48,927 bases of DNA from a bacterium (GCA_016125085.1 WGMM01000044.1:1-48927), one strand, 5' to 3'. Counted from the first letter of the stretch, positions 1 to 8,779 are shown. A program made the numbers and translations. Notes: generated from the sequence alone by a model not told the origin.

Positions 1-129
1 CTTGTAGAACAGCGTGGGCTGGATCTGATGCTCGTCGCACAAGTCGGCGACGCTGACGCGATCGATCAGGTGCCGACGAAGTATGGCGACCTTTTCGTCA
101 GCCGAGTAGTTTTTGCGGGCCTTTCGCAT
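1..129 (-). CDS. transposase N-terminus, OrfA-like (partial)
   Basis: On the minus strand an ATG at 129 opens a frame that runs off the window start after 43 codons. It begins MRKARKNYSADEKVAILRRH and continues with VSVADLCDEHQIQPTLFYK. The pattern 'SADEKVAILRRHL...DLCDEHQIQPTLFY' is the helix-turn-helix start of small OrfA proteins of IS3-like and IS66-like elements, which bind the element ends. Nothing can be said about the rest of the gene because it lies outside the window. The 255 bases that follow, to the next gene, carry no convincing gene. It could be an intact insertion sequence or a fragment. Confidence 0.72.
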   Translation of the reverse strand, partial: MRKARKNYSADEKVAILRRHLIDRVSVADLCDEHQIQPTLFYK

Positions 130-384
130 GGAACGGACTCCAGTCGATTCCAAGCCTGAATCGATACGAAATTCGCCAGTTTTAACTTTTGAGGAACAGA
201 ATCGAGCTGGTGAAAGCACGCAGTCCGAATACTAATTGTTGTAGAAAAAGATGAGATAGACGTTTCAGGAATTGCGCAGTGCAATCCGCCCCTTACTGCC
301 GCGAATTCACTGGTAAAACCCTAGAAGACTCTCGATGATCGAGGTCGTACAGCGACGGCATGGGGTCGTCGCACTTGAGGACAA

Positions 385-738
385 ATGATGATGAAAGATG
401 AGATTGACGCCTCAGGCGGTGATCGGTTACTGACCCCCGATCAATTGGCGTCTTTGGTGCCTTCGCGCCGAAAAGGCCGAAATGCCACGGCCCAGACAAT
501 ACGGCGCTGGATGTTCCAGGGGTTGCGAGGAAAATTTCTCCGCTACACACGCGTAGGATCGATTCCTTGCACCAGCGAAAAGGCTTTGTCGGAGTTCTTC
601 TCGGAATTGACCCGCGACGACGAAGCCCGGCGGTTCGTGCACGTGGACAAACCTGCCAACAGTCCAACCCAGGCCGCGAAAGCGGCGGACAAGCGAACTC
701 TCCATTTCTCCAATCGTGCTAAGGAGCTCGGAATATGA
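385..738 (+). CDS. DUF1580 family protein, excisionase-like
   Basis: A 117-residue protein. The central stretch has LLTPDQLASLVPSRRKGRNA, then TIRRWMFQGLRG, then a hydrophobic/basic segment ending in VGSIPCTSEKALSEFF. This is the DUF1580 pattern common in planctomycete mobile elements: a winged helix-turn-helix of the MerR/excisionase kind in which the 'TIRRW' helix reads DNA and the 'TSEKALSEFF' helix follows. The role in regulating or excising the element is inferred. Three ATG codons stand in tandem (385, 388, 391). The GAGG at 377-380 sits better before the second or third, so the true start may be 3 or 6 bases later. The stop overlaps an ATG at 735 (ATGA), but the frame opened there is not convincing. 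Confidence 0.75.
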   Translation: MMMKDEIDASGGDRLLTPDQLASLVPSRRKGRNATAQTIRRWMFQGLRGKFLRYTRVGSIPCTSEKALSEFFSELTRDDEARRFVHVDKPANSPTQAAKAADKRTLHFSNRAKELGI

Positions 739-753
739 ATCCAGTGTTCGAAC

Positions 754-888
754 GGCTTTGCCAGATCAGGCAAAGCCCTTGGCGGCCGGAAGACCCGGTT
801 AGCCACACGCAAATCCTCGGTACTGGAGCGAAGCGTTCGCTCCAGGCCGGTTTCCAATGCGAAAACCCAGCGGCTGGTACCCGCTGGG
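754..888 (+). other. cluster of three perfect stem-loops
   Basis: Three perfect inverted repeats lie one after another in the 375-base gap between the DUF1580 and DUF669 genes. GGCTTTGCC at 754-762 pairs with 769-777 (6-base loop). CTGGAGCGAA at 823-832 pairs with 836-845 (3-base loop). CCCAGCGG at 866-873 pairs with 881-888 (7-base loop). None has a clear U-tail, so a row of terminators is unlikely. A structured leader, a processing site or a single-strand initiation or transfer site are options. A 128-codon frame from 735 crosses the region, but it has no recognisable domain. The remaining bases to 1113 hold only the ribosome binding site AAGGAGG at 1099-1105. Confidence 0.6.
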
Positions 889-1113
889 CAGAGCAAGTCC
901 CAAACTCCTGCGGAAGTGAGGCTTACATGTCCCAGTATATCCGATCGAGATCCGATCAACAACCCGGAACACCGACGTCCCGGACGCTGTTTCCCAGCGA
1001 TTACTGCAGCTGTCGAATGCCGCGTGCATCCCAAGATATCAGGCGCATGCTTCACTGCCAGCGATGCCACGGCTCTGCCCAGGATTGTCGCCGCGTGGAA
1101 GGAGGCACCGACA

Positions 1114-1557
1114 ATGGCTAACCTGCAAGGTTTCGATGCCCGCAACTTTCCTGCGTTCGGATTCCGTCCGTTGCCGGATGGTAAATATGTCGCGGTCATC
1201 ATCGGGAGCGAATTCAAGACGACCCGGGACGGCTCAGGCGTCTACCTGGAACTTAAGTTCCAGGTGGCCGAGGGAGAGCATAAGGGACGAATTGTGTGGG
1301 CCAGACTGAATCTTCAGAATCGGAGCCCTGAAGCCGTCAGGATCGCACAATCCCAATTGTCTACGATCTGTCATGCGGTGGATGTGCTTACGCCACAGTC
1401 TTCCGAAGATCTGCACTACCGGCCGCTGGTGATTCGCGTCGTCTGCAAAAAACGCACAGAAACCGGCGAGATGGTCAACGAAATCTGCGGTTACAGCAAG
1501 CTCGTGCAGACCCCGCAAGACTACGGGCCGGTTCCCGACACGCCCTGGAATTCCTGA
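1114..1557 (+). CDS. DUF669 family protein
   Basis: A 147-residue protein starting MANLQGFDARNFPAFGFRPL. The start is fixed by a strong AAGGAGG at 1099-1105; the frame is open further upstream, but that part looks unlike protein. Visible family hallmarks are LPDGKYVAVIIGSEFKTT, LELKFQVAEGEHKGRIVWARLNL and SPEAVRIAQSQLSTICHAV, followed by LHYRPLVIRVVCKKR. DUF669 proteins are encoded in phage and plasmid replication modules next to helicases and primases. They are thought to act in single-stranded DNA handling, but their biochemistry is poorly known. Here the gene precedes the SF2 helicase and PrimPol genes, the usual arrangement. The C-terminus is short and lacks an acidic tail. Confidence 0.82.
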   Translation: MANLQGFDARNFPAFGFRPLPDGKYVAVIIGSEFKTTRDGSGVYLELKFQVAEGEHKGRIVWARLNLQNRSPEAVRIAQSQLSTICHAVDVLTPQSSEDLHYRPLVIRVVCKKRTETGEMVNEICGYSKLVQTPQDYGPVPDTPWNS

Positions 1558-1883
1558 TGCCGCTATGCCTTTACGGTCCAGCCCCGACGGGCTGTGAGCG
1601 GAGGGCGATGGCGAATCGTATCCATTCAGAGCCTGACTGATCCGTTTTCGGGCAGTCAGACGCTCTCCCGGAAATCCGTTTTCGCACCGCCGACAGGTGC
1701 GTCGTGTGGGCATTTCAGTCTCCGCGACGCACGTCGGCTGAGAAAGCTACAGACCGAACTCGAACTTGCGGCGAATCCCGACCTCGGGACTCGTCAGCGG
1801 AGAGGGTCTGTTTCTCGAAATTCCACGCTTCGTGCCTTCACATTCACGAGCGATCTTCGCTCCAGCCACAGAAAGCAAGTGAC
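1558..1883 (+). other. hairpin-rich intergenic stretch
   Basis: No convincing gene is present in this 326-base gap. Short perfect inverted repeats recur along it: CAGCCC 1579-1584 with 1589-1594, CTGACTG 1633-1639 with CAGTCAG 1653-1659, CGCACC 1683-1688 with GGTGCG 1696-1701, and GAGCGA 1848-1853 with TCGCTC 1857-1862. CCCGA/TCGGG and CACG/CGTG pairs occur in the 1770s-1830s. The open frame upstream of the helicase ATG reads through the region, but it is rich in Ser and Arg and matches nothing, so it is taken as non-coding. The density of hairpins resembles the previous gap in this module. Confidence 0.5.
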
Positions 1884-3581
1884 ATGATCCTTCGTCCGTA
1901 TCAACAAGCCACCAAAGACGCGGTCTACGACCATCTTCGTTCCCGTCGCGACAATCCTTGCGTCGTGATCCCGACCGGCGGTGGCAAGACTCCGGTCATC
2001 GCTGAGATCTGCAAGGAAGCCGTCACACGCAGGAACTGGCGTGTGCTGATTCTCTCGCACAGCAGAGAGCTGTTGCAGCAAACCGCCGACAAGCTTCAGG
2101 CCATTTGCCCCGAAGTCGAATTCGGTGTTTTCTGCGCCGGTCTCGGGCAGCGAGATACCCGGCAGCCAGTCATCCTGGCCAGCATTCAATCGGTACACTC
2201 GCGTGCCTGCGAACTGGGCCGATTCGATCTGATCATCATCGACGAAGCGCATCACATTCCGCCAGAGGGAGATGGGATGTACCGCAAGTTCCTCGCCGAG
2301 GTCCGGCTCATCAATCCGCACGCTCGAGTCGTCGGCTTCACGGCGACGCCGTTCCGGTTGAAAACCGGCCCGATCTGCACGCCCGCCGGCATCCTGAATG
2401 CCATTTGCTACGAGATCGGCGTCCGCGAACTGATCGCGGGAGGCTATCTCTGTCCGCTGTTCACCAGTGAATCTGACACGACTTTCGACACGACGTCGAT
2501 CAGGGTTCAGTCAGGCGAATTCGCGTCTGGGGAACTCGAAAATCTGATGGACGACAACGTGCTCGTTCGTGAAGCGTGTGAAGAGCTTGTCCGGAAGACA
2601 AGCGGGCGACGCAGCGTCCTGATCTTCGCTTCAGGTGTACAGCATGCACAGCATATCGTCGAAGTGCTCAGAGCCGACCATGGGGTCGAATGCGGTTTCG
2701 TCGACGGCTCGACGCCGATAGCGGAGCGGGATGCGACGATCGCATGCTTCAAGTCCAGGGAACTCAAGTACCTTGTCAACGTCGGCGTGCTGACCACAGG
2801 TTTTGACGCGCCTTGTGTCGATGCCGTCGTGCTGCTCCGGCCGACCATGTCGCTTGGGTTATATTACCAGATGGTCGGCCGCGGCTTCCGGATCGATCCA
2901 CGCAAGCTGGATTGCCTTGTGCTCGACTTCGGCGGCAACGTACGGCGACACGGGCCTGTCGATTCGATTCGGGTCGAGGAGCCCGTCGTTCGCCAGGAAG
3001 GCACCGCTCCGGTCAAACCCTGTCCTCAGTGTCAGGCCTTTGTCTCGGCCGGCTTCGCGATCTGCCCGCATTGTGGATTCTTGTTCGATCCGCCGGAAAG
3101 ACAACGGCATGAGGCTCGGGCAAGCGAGGATGCGGTACTGTCTCGCGTATACACGCGAACGAGGTACCGGGTCGAGAATGTTCGGTATCGGGCCTATACC
3201 AAGGTGGGGGCGGGACCGAATGATCCGCCTACGCTCCGAGTCGCTTACTGGGCACCCGAGATCGACGATTACATCGTTGAGTGGATCTGTTTCGAACATC
3301 AGGGCTACGCCCGACAGAAGGCCGTCGAATGGTGGACACAACGTTCGGCAGCCCCAGTGCCGAATAGCGTTGACCAAGCCCTGGCCATCATTCACGAACA
3401 CGAGATCGCTGCCGCGCACGCCATTACGGTACTGAGGGTGCAAGGCGAGATATTCCCGAAAATCGTCGGCTACGAACTTGGTCCGCTGCCTACTGGCAGA
3501 CCCTTTAGCGGGATGCCATACCCAAGCCAGATCTCCGATCTTGGCCAAACCGTCGATTTTGTGAACGAACAGCCTGAGTGA
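1884..3581 (+). CDS. SF2 DEAD/DEAH-type helicase with zinc ribbon
   Basis: A 565-residue helicase starting MILRPYQQATKDAVYDHL, where the Q-like motif RPYQQ marks the natural N-terminus. Walker A is PTGGGKT (residues 30-36), Walker B is IIIDEAH with the acid pair at 120-121, and motif III is FTATPFRL. The second RecA domain carries VGVLTTGFDAP and the arginine motif MVGRGFRIDP. A CxxC...CxxC zinc ribbon (cysteines 380, 383, 394 and 397) follows, then a roughly 150-residue C-terminal domain. The family unwinds DNA using ATP and is typical of phage and plasmid replication modules; related proteins also occur in restriction systems. The gene lies between DUF669 and PrimPol on the same strand, consistent with one operon. 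No nuclease motif was seen. Confidence 0.9.
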   Translation: MILRPYQQATKDAVYDHLRSRRDNPCVVIPTGGGKTPVIAEICKEAVTRRNWRVLILSHSRELLQQTADKLQAICPEVEFGVFCAGLGQRDTRQPVILASIQSVHSRACELGRFDLIIIDEAHHIPPEGDGMYRKFLAEVRLINPHARVVGFTATPFRLKTGPICTPAGILNAICYEIGVRELIAGGYLCPLFTSESDTTFDTTSIRVQSGEFASGELENLMDDNVLVREACEELVRKTSGRRSVLIFASGVQHAQHIVEVLRADHGVECGFVDGSTPIAERDATIACFKSRELKYLVNVGVLTTGFDAPCVDAVVLLRPTMSLGLYYQMVGRGFRIDPRKLDCLVLDFGGNVRRHGPVDSIRVEEPVVRQEGTAPVKPCPQCQAFVSAGFAICPHCGFLFDPPERQRHEARASEDAVLSRVYTRTRYRVENVRYRAYTKVGAGPNDPPTLRVAYWAPEIDDYIVEWICFEHQGYARQKAVEWWTQRSAAPVPNSVDQALAIIHEHEIAAAHAITVLRVQGEIFPKIVGYELGPLPTGRPFSGMPYPSQISDLGQTVDFVNEQPE

Positions 3582-3591
3582 CAGGACCTAG

Positions 3592-3636
3592 GAGTCGCGT
3601 GTCGGCCGCAATAACGGCGTCATCGGCACGCGGCTC
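3592..3636 (+). other. stem-loop between helicase and PrimPol genes
   Basis: GAGTCGCGTG at 3592-3601 pairs with CACGCGGCTC at 3627-3636, ten pairs with one G-T wobble. The 25-base loop itself contains CCG/CGG pairing. The hairpin lies in the 69-base gap just after the helicase stop and 14 bases before the next start. There is no U-run, so it is more likely an RNA processing or stability element than a terminator. Confidence 0.5.
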
Positions 3637-3650
3637 CGGTATCGAAAGAG

Positions 3651-5957
3651 ATGGGTGAAATGATCGAGACAGCGATTTCGTATTTCGAAGCCGGCCTTTG
3701 CGTTCTGCCAGCGAACCTGAGTTCGAAGCGGCCGGCCCTCAGCAGTTGGTCCGAATTCCGGACGAGGATGCCGGAGGACGGAGAAATTCGATCCTGGTTC
3801 GCCGGTGCGGAAGCCATCTGCATTGTAACCGGTCCGGTATCGGGCAACCTGGAGATCCTGGACTTCGACCTTCAGGGCGAATTGTTCGATGCATGGCGGG
3901 CCCTTGTCGATAACGAAATGCCCGGTCTCTTCGACCGACTTGTGATCGAACGTTCGCAATCGGGCGGCCGCCACGTCGTATACCGCAGCGAGGTGGAGAT
4001 TCCAGGCAATCTGAAGCTCGCAAAGCGAAAATACACATACGATTCCGATGAAGAAGTCACGATCGCCGGAAAAACGTACCGTCCACGACAGGTCGGCGAT
4101 CACTACGAAGTCACGCTGACGCTCATCGAAACCCGGGGCGACGGTGGATTGTTCCTTTGCGCCCCGAGCCCCGGCTACGAACTCGTGCAGGAGTCGTTCA
4201 TCGAAATACCGATACTGACCGCCGAAGAGCGTGAAGTACTCATCGAAGCCGCTTGTTTCCTGACGGAAGTCCCTCCGCCGGAGCCTGTCGAAACGATTGT
4301 TTCACTTGAGACGGACCAGGGACGTCCCGGCGACGACTACAACCGGCGTGGCGACGTGCGAGCCCTGCTACGGCAGCACGGCTGGAGACACGCTCGAAGC
4401 GACGGCGGCAGCGAATACTGGCGTCGGCCAGGCAAGGCCACCGGTTGGAGCGCCTCCCTGCGAAACGGCTTGTTTCACGTGTTCTCGACGAACGCCGATC
4501 CGTTCGACTCGGAACGATCCTACAGGCCGTTTTCGCTCTACGCCCTGCTCGAACACGACGGAGACTTTTCCGCAGCGGCTTCGGCCCTGCGGCAGGAAGG
4601 TTTCGGTCTGGCGGGCGTGCATCCCGATGTCGATCTTTCAGGTTTGATGCGGTCGAATCCGACGCCAGGCATAGCGCCCGAAGTGGTCTATCCCGATCCG
4701 GGCCCGATTCCGGACCAGCTCTTGAGAATTCCGGGTTTTGTCGGTGACGTCATGGACCACACACTGGCGACGGCGCCCTATCCGAATGTCGCTCTGGCGT
4801 TTTGCGGCGCGCTGTCGCTTCAAGCGGTCCTGGCCGGACGAAAGGTCCGCGACGAGGGCGACAACCGCACAAACCTATACATTCTTGCGCTGGCTCACTC
4901 GGCGGCCGGGAAAGATCACCCCCGCAAGGTCAATGTACGGATCATGCAGCGAATCGGGCTGACCAACGCCGCGGGAGACAAGGTCGCTTCCGGCGAAGGC
5001 ATTCAGGACGCTCTGTTTCAGAATCCGGCCATGCTCTTCCAGACCGACGAACTAGACGGCCTGCTACAGTCGATCAACAAATCTCGCGATGCACGTCACG
5101 AAAGCGTCATGACGACCCTGCTGCAGATGTATTCGTCGGCCAACAGCGTTTTCCCCATGCGACGCAAAGCCGGCAGAGAAAATCCAGGCAGCATCGATCA
5201 GCCGTGCCTCGTGCTCTTCGGGACCGCGATCCCGAGGCATTTTTACGAGGCTCTGTCCGGCAGGATGCTGACCAACGGGTTCTTCGCACGCATGCTGGTT
5301 GTCGAGAGCGGTCCGCGTCGTGCAGGCCAGGAGCCGAGGATCGTCGATCCGCCGGAAAGCGTCATCGAAACGGCACTCTGGTGGTCCCAGTTCAACCCGG
5401 GCGGCGGCAATCTCGAATCCGAGTTTCCGCATCCGATGATCGTACCCGCGGACGACGAAGCACGAGCCCTTCTGGCCCAGGCGAGGACGATCTGCGACGG
5501 GGAATACTCTCAGGCTGAAGCCCGTAAGGACGAGGTCAGCATGACCGTCTGGGGACGTGTGGCGGAACAGATCCGCAAGCTGGCACTGCTTTATGCCGTA
5601 AGTGCCGATCACCAGAATCCCCGGATCGATGCCCCGGCGGTTCGGTGGGCTACGGCGTTCTTGATGCACCAGGCCAGGCGGATGCTGTTCATGGCGCACG
5701 ATCACGTCGCCGAAACACCGTTCCATGCCGAGTCCCTGAAATTGCTCCGGAAGCTTCGCGAAGCTCCTGGCGGGCAGATGACGCACAGCAATCTGCTCAG
5801 ACGGATGAAACTCGATGCCAGGACTTTCGCTGAACTGATCTCGACACTCGAGCAACAGGGCGACATCGAAGTCGTCACTGCGGAAACTTCAGGTCGGACG
5901 AATCGGACCTATTTGTTGAAGTCCGGATCCGGTCCCTCTACCGGCGGCGCTTCGTGA
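3651..5957 (+). CDS. PrimPol primase fused to DUF3987 ATPase
   Basis: A 768-residue replication protein. The N-terminal 120 or so residues are an archaeo-eukaryotic-type primase-polymerase (PrimPol) domain. It shows GLCVLPANLSSKRP, the metal-binding acids in LEILDFDL (Asp71, Asp73) and the SGGRHVVY motif (about 104-111) with its conserved His. From about residue 360 follows a DUF3987 domain with a P-loop-like SAAGKDHP near residue 420 and an acidic Walker B-like TDELDG near 465. The C-terminus (MTHSNLLRRMKLDARTF...) looks like a winged helix. Such fusions make primers and probably unwind DNA in phages, plasmids and integrated elements. The start may be the ATG at 3651 or at 3660; the ribosome binding site is weak for both. 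It follows the DUF669 and helicase genes. Confidence 0.88.
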   Translation: MGEMIETAISYFEAGLCVLPANLSSKRPALSSWSEFRTRMPEDGEIRSWFAGAEAICIVTGPVSGNLEILDFDLQGELFDAWRALVDNEMPGLFDRLVIERSQSGGRHVVYRSEVEIPGNLKLAKRKYTYDSDEEVTIAGKTYRPRQVGDHYEVTLTLIETRGDGGLFLCAPSPGYELVQESFIEIPILTAEEREVLIEAACFLTEVPPPEPVETIVSLETDQGRPGDDYNRRGDVRALLRQHGWRHARSDGGSEYWRRPGKATGWSASLRNGLFHVFSTNADPFDSERSYRPFSLYALLEHDGDFSAAASALRQEGFGLAGVHPDVDLSGLMRSNPTPGIAPEVVYPDPGPIPDQLLRIPGFVGDVMDHTLATAPYPNVALAFCGALSLQAVLAGRKVRDEGDNRTNLYILALAHSAAGKDHPRKVNVRIMQRIGLTNAAGDKVASGEGIQDALFQNPAMLFQTDELDGLLQSINKSRDARHESVMTTLLQMYSSANSVFPMRRKAGRENPGSIDQPCLVLFGTAIPRHFYEALSGRMLTNGFFARMLVVESGPRRAGQEPRIVDPPESVIETALWWSQFNPGGGNLESEFPHPMIVPADDEARALLAQARTICDGEYSQAEARKDEVSMTVWGRVAEQIRKLALLYAVSADHQNPRIDAPAVRWATAFLMHQARRMLFMAHDHVAETPFHAESLKLLRKLREAPGGQMTHSNLLRRMKLDARTFAELISTLEQQGDIEVVTAETSGRTNRTYLLKSGSGPSTGGAS

Positions 5958-5980
5958 AGATTGACGTGACGTGATTCGCG

Positions 5981-6030
5981 GTCCGGGCCGGCTTTCGTAA
6001 TCGAGTAAAATCGAAGACGCTGGCCCGGAC
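5981..6030 (+). terminator. long hairpin after the PrimPol gene
   Basis: GTCCGGGCC at 5981-5989 pairs perfectly with GGCCCGGAC at 6022-6030. The pairing continues inward (GGCTTTCG against CGAAG..GCT) to give a stem of roughly 15 pairs. It lies 24 bases past the PrimPol stop. There is only a weak T-tract (GGTTTG), so intrinsic termination is plausible but not certain. A 3'-end stabiliser is the alternative. Confidence 0.5.
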
Positions 6031-6085
6031 AGGTTTGACCGGATCGCGATTCATGATCTGCACGGAGGGTATTTCGAGATTTTGA

Positions 6086-6400
6086 ACTCGCGAACGCCCG
6101 ATTTCAGGAACCCGTCGATCGGTATCGGAGTTTACGTCATGCAAGATCGGCCGGAAGAACTGGCTGTTCGTGGGCAGCCAAACCGTCGGCGAGCGTGCGG
6201 CGGTGCTGCTGAGCCTGGTGCAGAGCTGCAAGCACAATCAGATGGAACCATGGGCCAGGTTGCGTGACGTTTTCGATCGCCTGCCGAGGCTCAGCCCGCA
6301 TCCGACCCCCGACCAGCTCGACACGCTGCTCCCGGATCGCTGGCTGAAGTCGCACCCGGACTGCATCTGGAAGATCGACCGCCTCCGCAAGCAGAGCTGA
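6086..6400 (+). pseudogene. IS66-type transposase, C-terminal remnant
   Basis: Only the 3' end of a transposase gene remains. From about 6140 the frame reads CKIGRKNWLFVGSQTVGERA, then AVLLSLVQSCKHNQMEPWAR, then LRDVFDRLP, and it ends at the TGA of 6398-6400. 'IGRKNWLFVGS...AAVLLSLVQSCK...P' is the C-terminal signature of IS66-family transposases (the end of the DDE domain and the small C-terminal domain). The catalytic acids and the rest of the protein are absent, and the sequence upstream of 6140 does not match. Another transposase remnant begins immediately at its stop codon, so the two form a composite scar. Confidence 0.75.
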
Positions 6401-6452
6401 TGACGCATTCCGGCACGTTCATGATCAGGATGGATCCGCACGGCTGGAATGT

Positions 6453-7316
6453 GTGTTTGACCGGACGGTTACCAAGAAGCAGAATCTGCCGTATCGCACC
6501 AAGCTCGACCACCTGGCAGACATGCTCCGCACGCTGTGCGAATCGCACACTCGCCGCAAGTGCCGGCTGCTGGCCGATGCGGCCCACGGCGTGGGCGAAA
6601 TGATCACGCGGCTACCTTCGAATTGCGATCTGATCAGCCGCCTGCGCAGCGACGCGAGGCTGTTCCGGCCCGTCGAAGCCGTGCCGCCGAATGCCATACG
6701 CAAAGCTGGCCGACCGCGATTCCGGGGCCCGGAAATGGACAAGGCGGCGGTCTTCGCGAAACGCAAGCGGCGGTCGGCCGCCACGCTGACCTTGTACGGC
6801 AAGGCGAAGAAAGTCGAATGGGTGACGGTTCTGGCCTGCCTGTATCAGGCGCCCTCGCGGCTGCTGCGAGTGGTCATCGTTCAATTTCCGGAAGAAAAAG
6901 GCCGAAAGCCGGCGCTGGTGACACTCTATTCGACCGACCTGGACATGAGCCCGGCGGAAATCATTGAGGCGTATTGCCGACGTTGGTCGATCGAGGAGAC
7001 GTTCCAGGACGCCAAGGGGCATCTGGGTCTGGACGAGCCGCAATGCCGAAGCCGCAAAGCGGTGAAGCGGATGGTGCCGACGATTCTGTACCTGCATGCG
7101 ATTCTGTGGCTGTGGGCGGGCCGGGAACGACTTGGGCGTAAGGCGGAGAAGCGCAAGGCGCCGTGGAACCGATCGACGGTGAATCTGTCGATGGGCGACA
7201 TCCTGGAAATCGCACGAGAGAAACACCTTGCGGAAATGATAAAGTCAGATGAAAGCAGTGGGCCGAACCTGCGAAATCTCACCATTTCGCTTGGCCAATG
7301 GCTCAGAACGGCGTGA
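6453..7316 (+). pseudogene. IS4/IS701-type DDE transposase, N-terminally truncated
   Basis: The frame is open from about 6402 and a GTG at 6453 could start it, giving 287 residues. The second catalytic Asp lies in RKCRLLADAAHGVGEM, and the third region is YCRRWSIEETFQDAK, a full Y-(2)-R-(3)-E-(6)-K signature of the IS4 superfamily. The C-terminal half also fits (GHLGLDEPQCRSRKAVKR, IQ-type hydrophobic helix, SMGDILEIAREKHL). The N-terminal DNA-binding part and the first catalytic Asp are missing, because the gene abuts the IS66 remnant at 6400. It is therefore read as an inactive fragment. The 213 bases after the stop have no gene; the far end of the element could lie there. Confidence 0.72.
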
Positions 7317-7529
7317 GAAAGTGCGAAAGTCGAGTCACAAGAGCATATGCCAGCTACTTCGTTTTACGGCCATCTGCGTTTTCCGGACTGTTTCTTGCTC
7401 AGCGGGGAGCGAGGTTCGACATGAATCGATCGTCGATTCAACGTTTCGAAGGCAATGCGATTCGTTTCAGGCGAAAATCGGCAGCGCCGGCTGTAACCGG
7501 CGATGCCGATGTGCTCACACGAAATGAAT

Positions 7530-8779
7530 TCAATCCAAGGTCGGCGAAAGGACGTAGATACCACCGTAGAGGGGTAGGCCGGTCGTATTGCCTTCAGGGT
7601 ATGCGAGCCCGAAGATAGAGGGAGCGCCAGCGTGGTTGATCGATCCGTCCAAGTTCCGTGGAGTGGTCAGCATCCCGCTTTCGTATAGATTCGGCAAAGC
7701 CTCGTCGTACTGCTGCTGCATGGCCGGGGCCATCAGATCGCGGAAGCGGCAAGCGACGAAGCCCGGGAACCGAATCCAGGACATGATATGAATAGGATTC
7801 GAGTTGAGTTCGGTGCCGACCGCCAGCGGTACGCCACCAACGATCTGACTGTTGACTTTGACGAAAAAGCCTGGCTCGATCGATGCGGGCAGATCGATTT
7901 TCGTCACATTGCCCCAGGGATCATGGGTCACGAAATAGTCCATGCGTCGATTGGCGCCTTTGACCTTGACGGTCGGAACCTGCTCAAGGGCCGCGGAGTA
8001 TCCGTTCTCAGCCACTTCGACATTCCAATGGTTGTAAGCGTTGCTTGCGATGAACCTCAGCGGATAGACATTTCCATTCAACTCGGCCTTGAGGAAGCGA
8101 GTGCTCGGATAGAGACCGTCGGCGAATCTTCCGAAAAGCATTTGGGTCGACCCGAAATGCTCATAACCGGTTCCGTCGAGTCCGACGGGAAGCGTCGTTC
8201 CGTCTGCGAATCGAATGACTCTTGACCCATCACCGAAATAAACGAGTGCATCGCCCTGTTCGTTGAGCGAACTGACGCTGCCAGAGACACCGTCCACGCC
8301 CAGATCGGTCAGGTCATAGCCGGTGAGCGTGGCGTTGGGGGTCAGAAGAAAAGGCCGGGCGATGCGGACACCGTTTTTGATTCCGATTCCTATGACCTGC
8401 CCGCGATTGTTGATTCGGGCCGCACGGAGAAGATCCCAGGGTTCGCCAGCTGGAATGAGGTTGTCGAGATTGAGCACTTGCCCGTCGGGTGTGAGAACCG
8501 CGGCGGCTCTGTTCTCGACCGTGGCGATTTGCTGACCTGACAAGTCGACACGCACCCGAATAGCGCAGAAGCCCAGGTCGTTGACGTCGCTGAACTCCGT
8601 CAAACCTGCCACGGACACGAAATCGAATCGATAGTTGAAGCCGGGCAGTGGCGGGGCGGAGGCGGCGGATCGCCGCCGGGCTTTTTGCCTTTTTGAGCCG
8701 ACGCGGTGCCAGCGAGGGTCATGATCGCGATTATGGCCAGAGTGAATGACCATGTCTTCCGAAGAGCGAGTTTAGTCAT
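7530..8779 (-). pseudogene. secreted HAF-repeat-like protein, frameshifted
   Basis: The gene starts at the ATG of 8777-8779, with AGGAGA (complement of 8788-8793) as ribosome binding site. It encodes a signal peptide (MTKLALRKTWSFTLAIIAIM, ending in TASAQ) and then KGKKPGGDPPPPP. That frame is lost at the GGGG run 8653-8656 (a C-run in the gene). The next frame carries about 370 residues starting LPGFNYRFDFVSVAGLTEFS, with ARINNRGQVIGIGIKNGVR and RPFLLTP, patterns of HAF/extracellular repeat proteins. One extra C in the run would restore PPPPPPLPGFNYRFDF. The reading is a single-base deletion, a sequencing error, or -1 slippage. The function is unknown; it is probably exported. Confidence 0.75.

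Noticed and set aside
735..1121. 128-codon plus-strand frame overlapping the DUF1580 stop
   Set aside because: No family pattern, composition unlike its neighbours, and three perfect hairpins lie inside; kept only as a possibility in the findings.
7788..8225. 145-codon plus-strand frame inside the HAF-like gene
   Set aside because: It is antisense to a better-supported coding frame with a signal peptide and HAF-like motifs.
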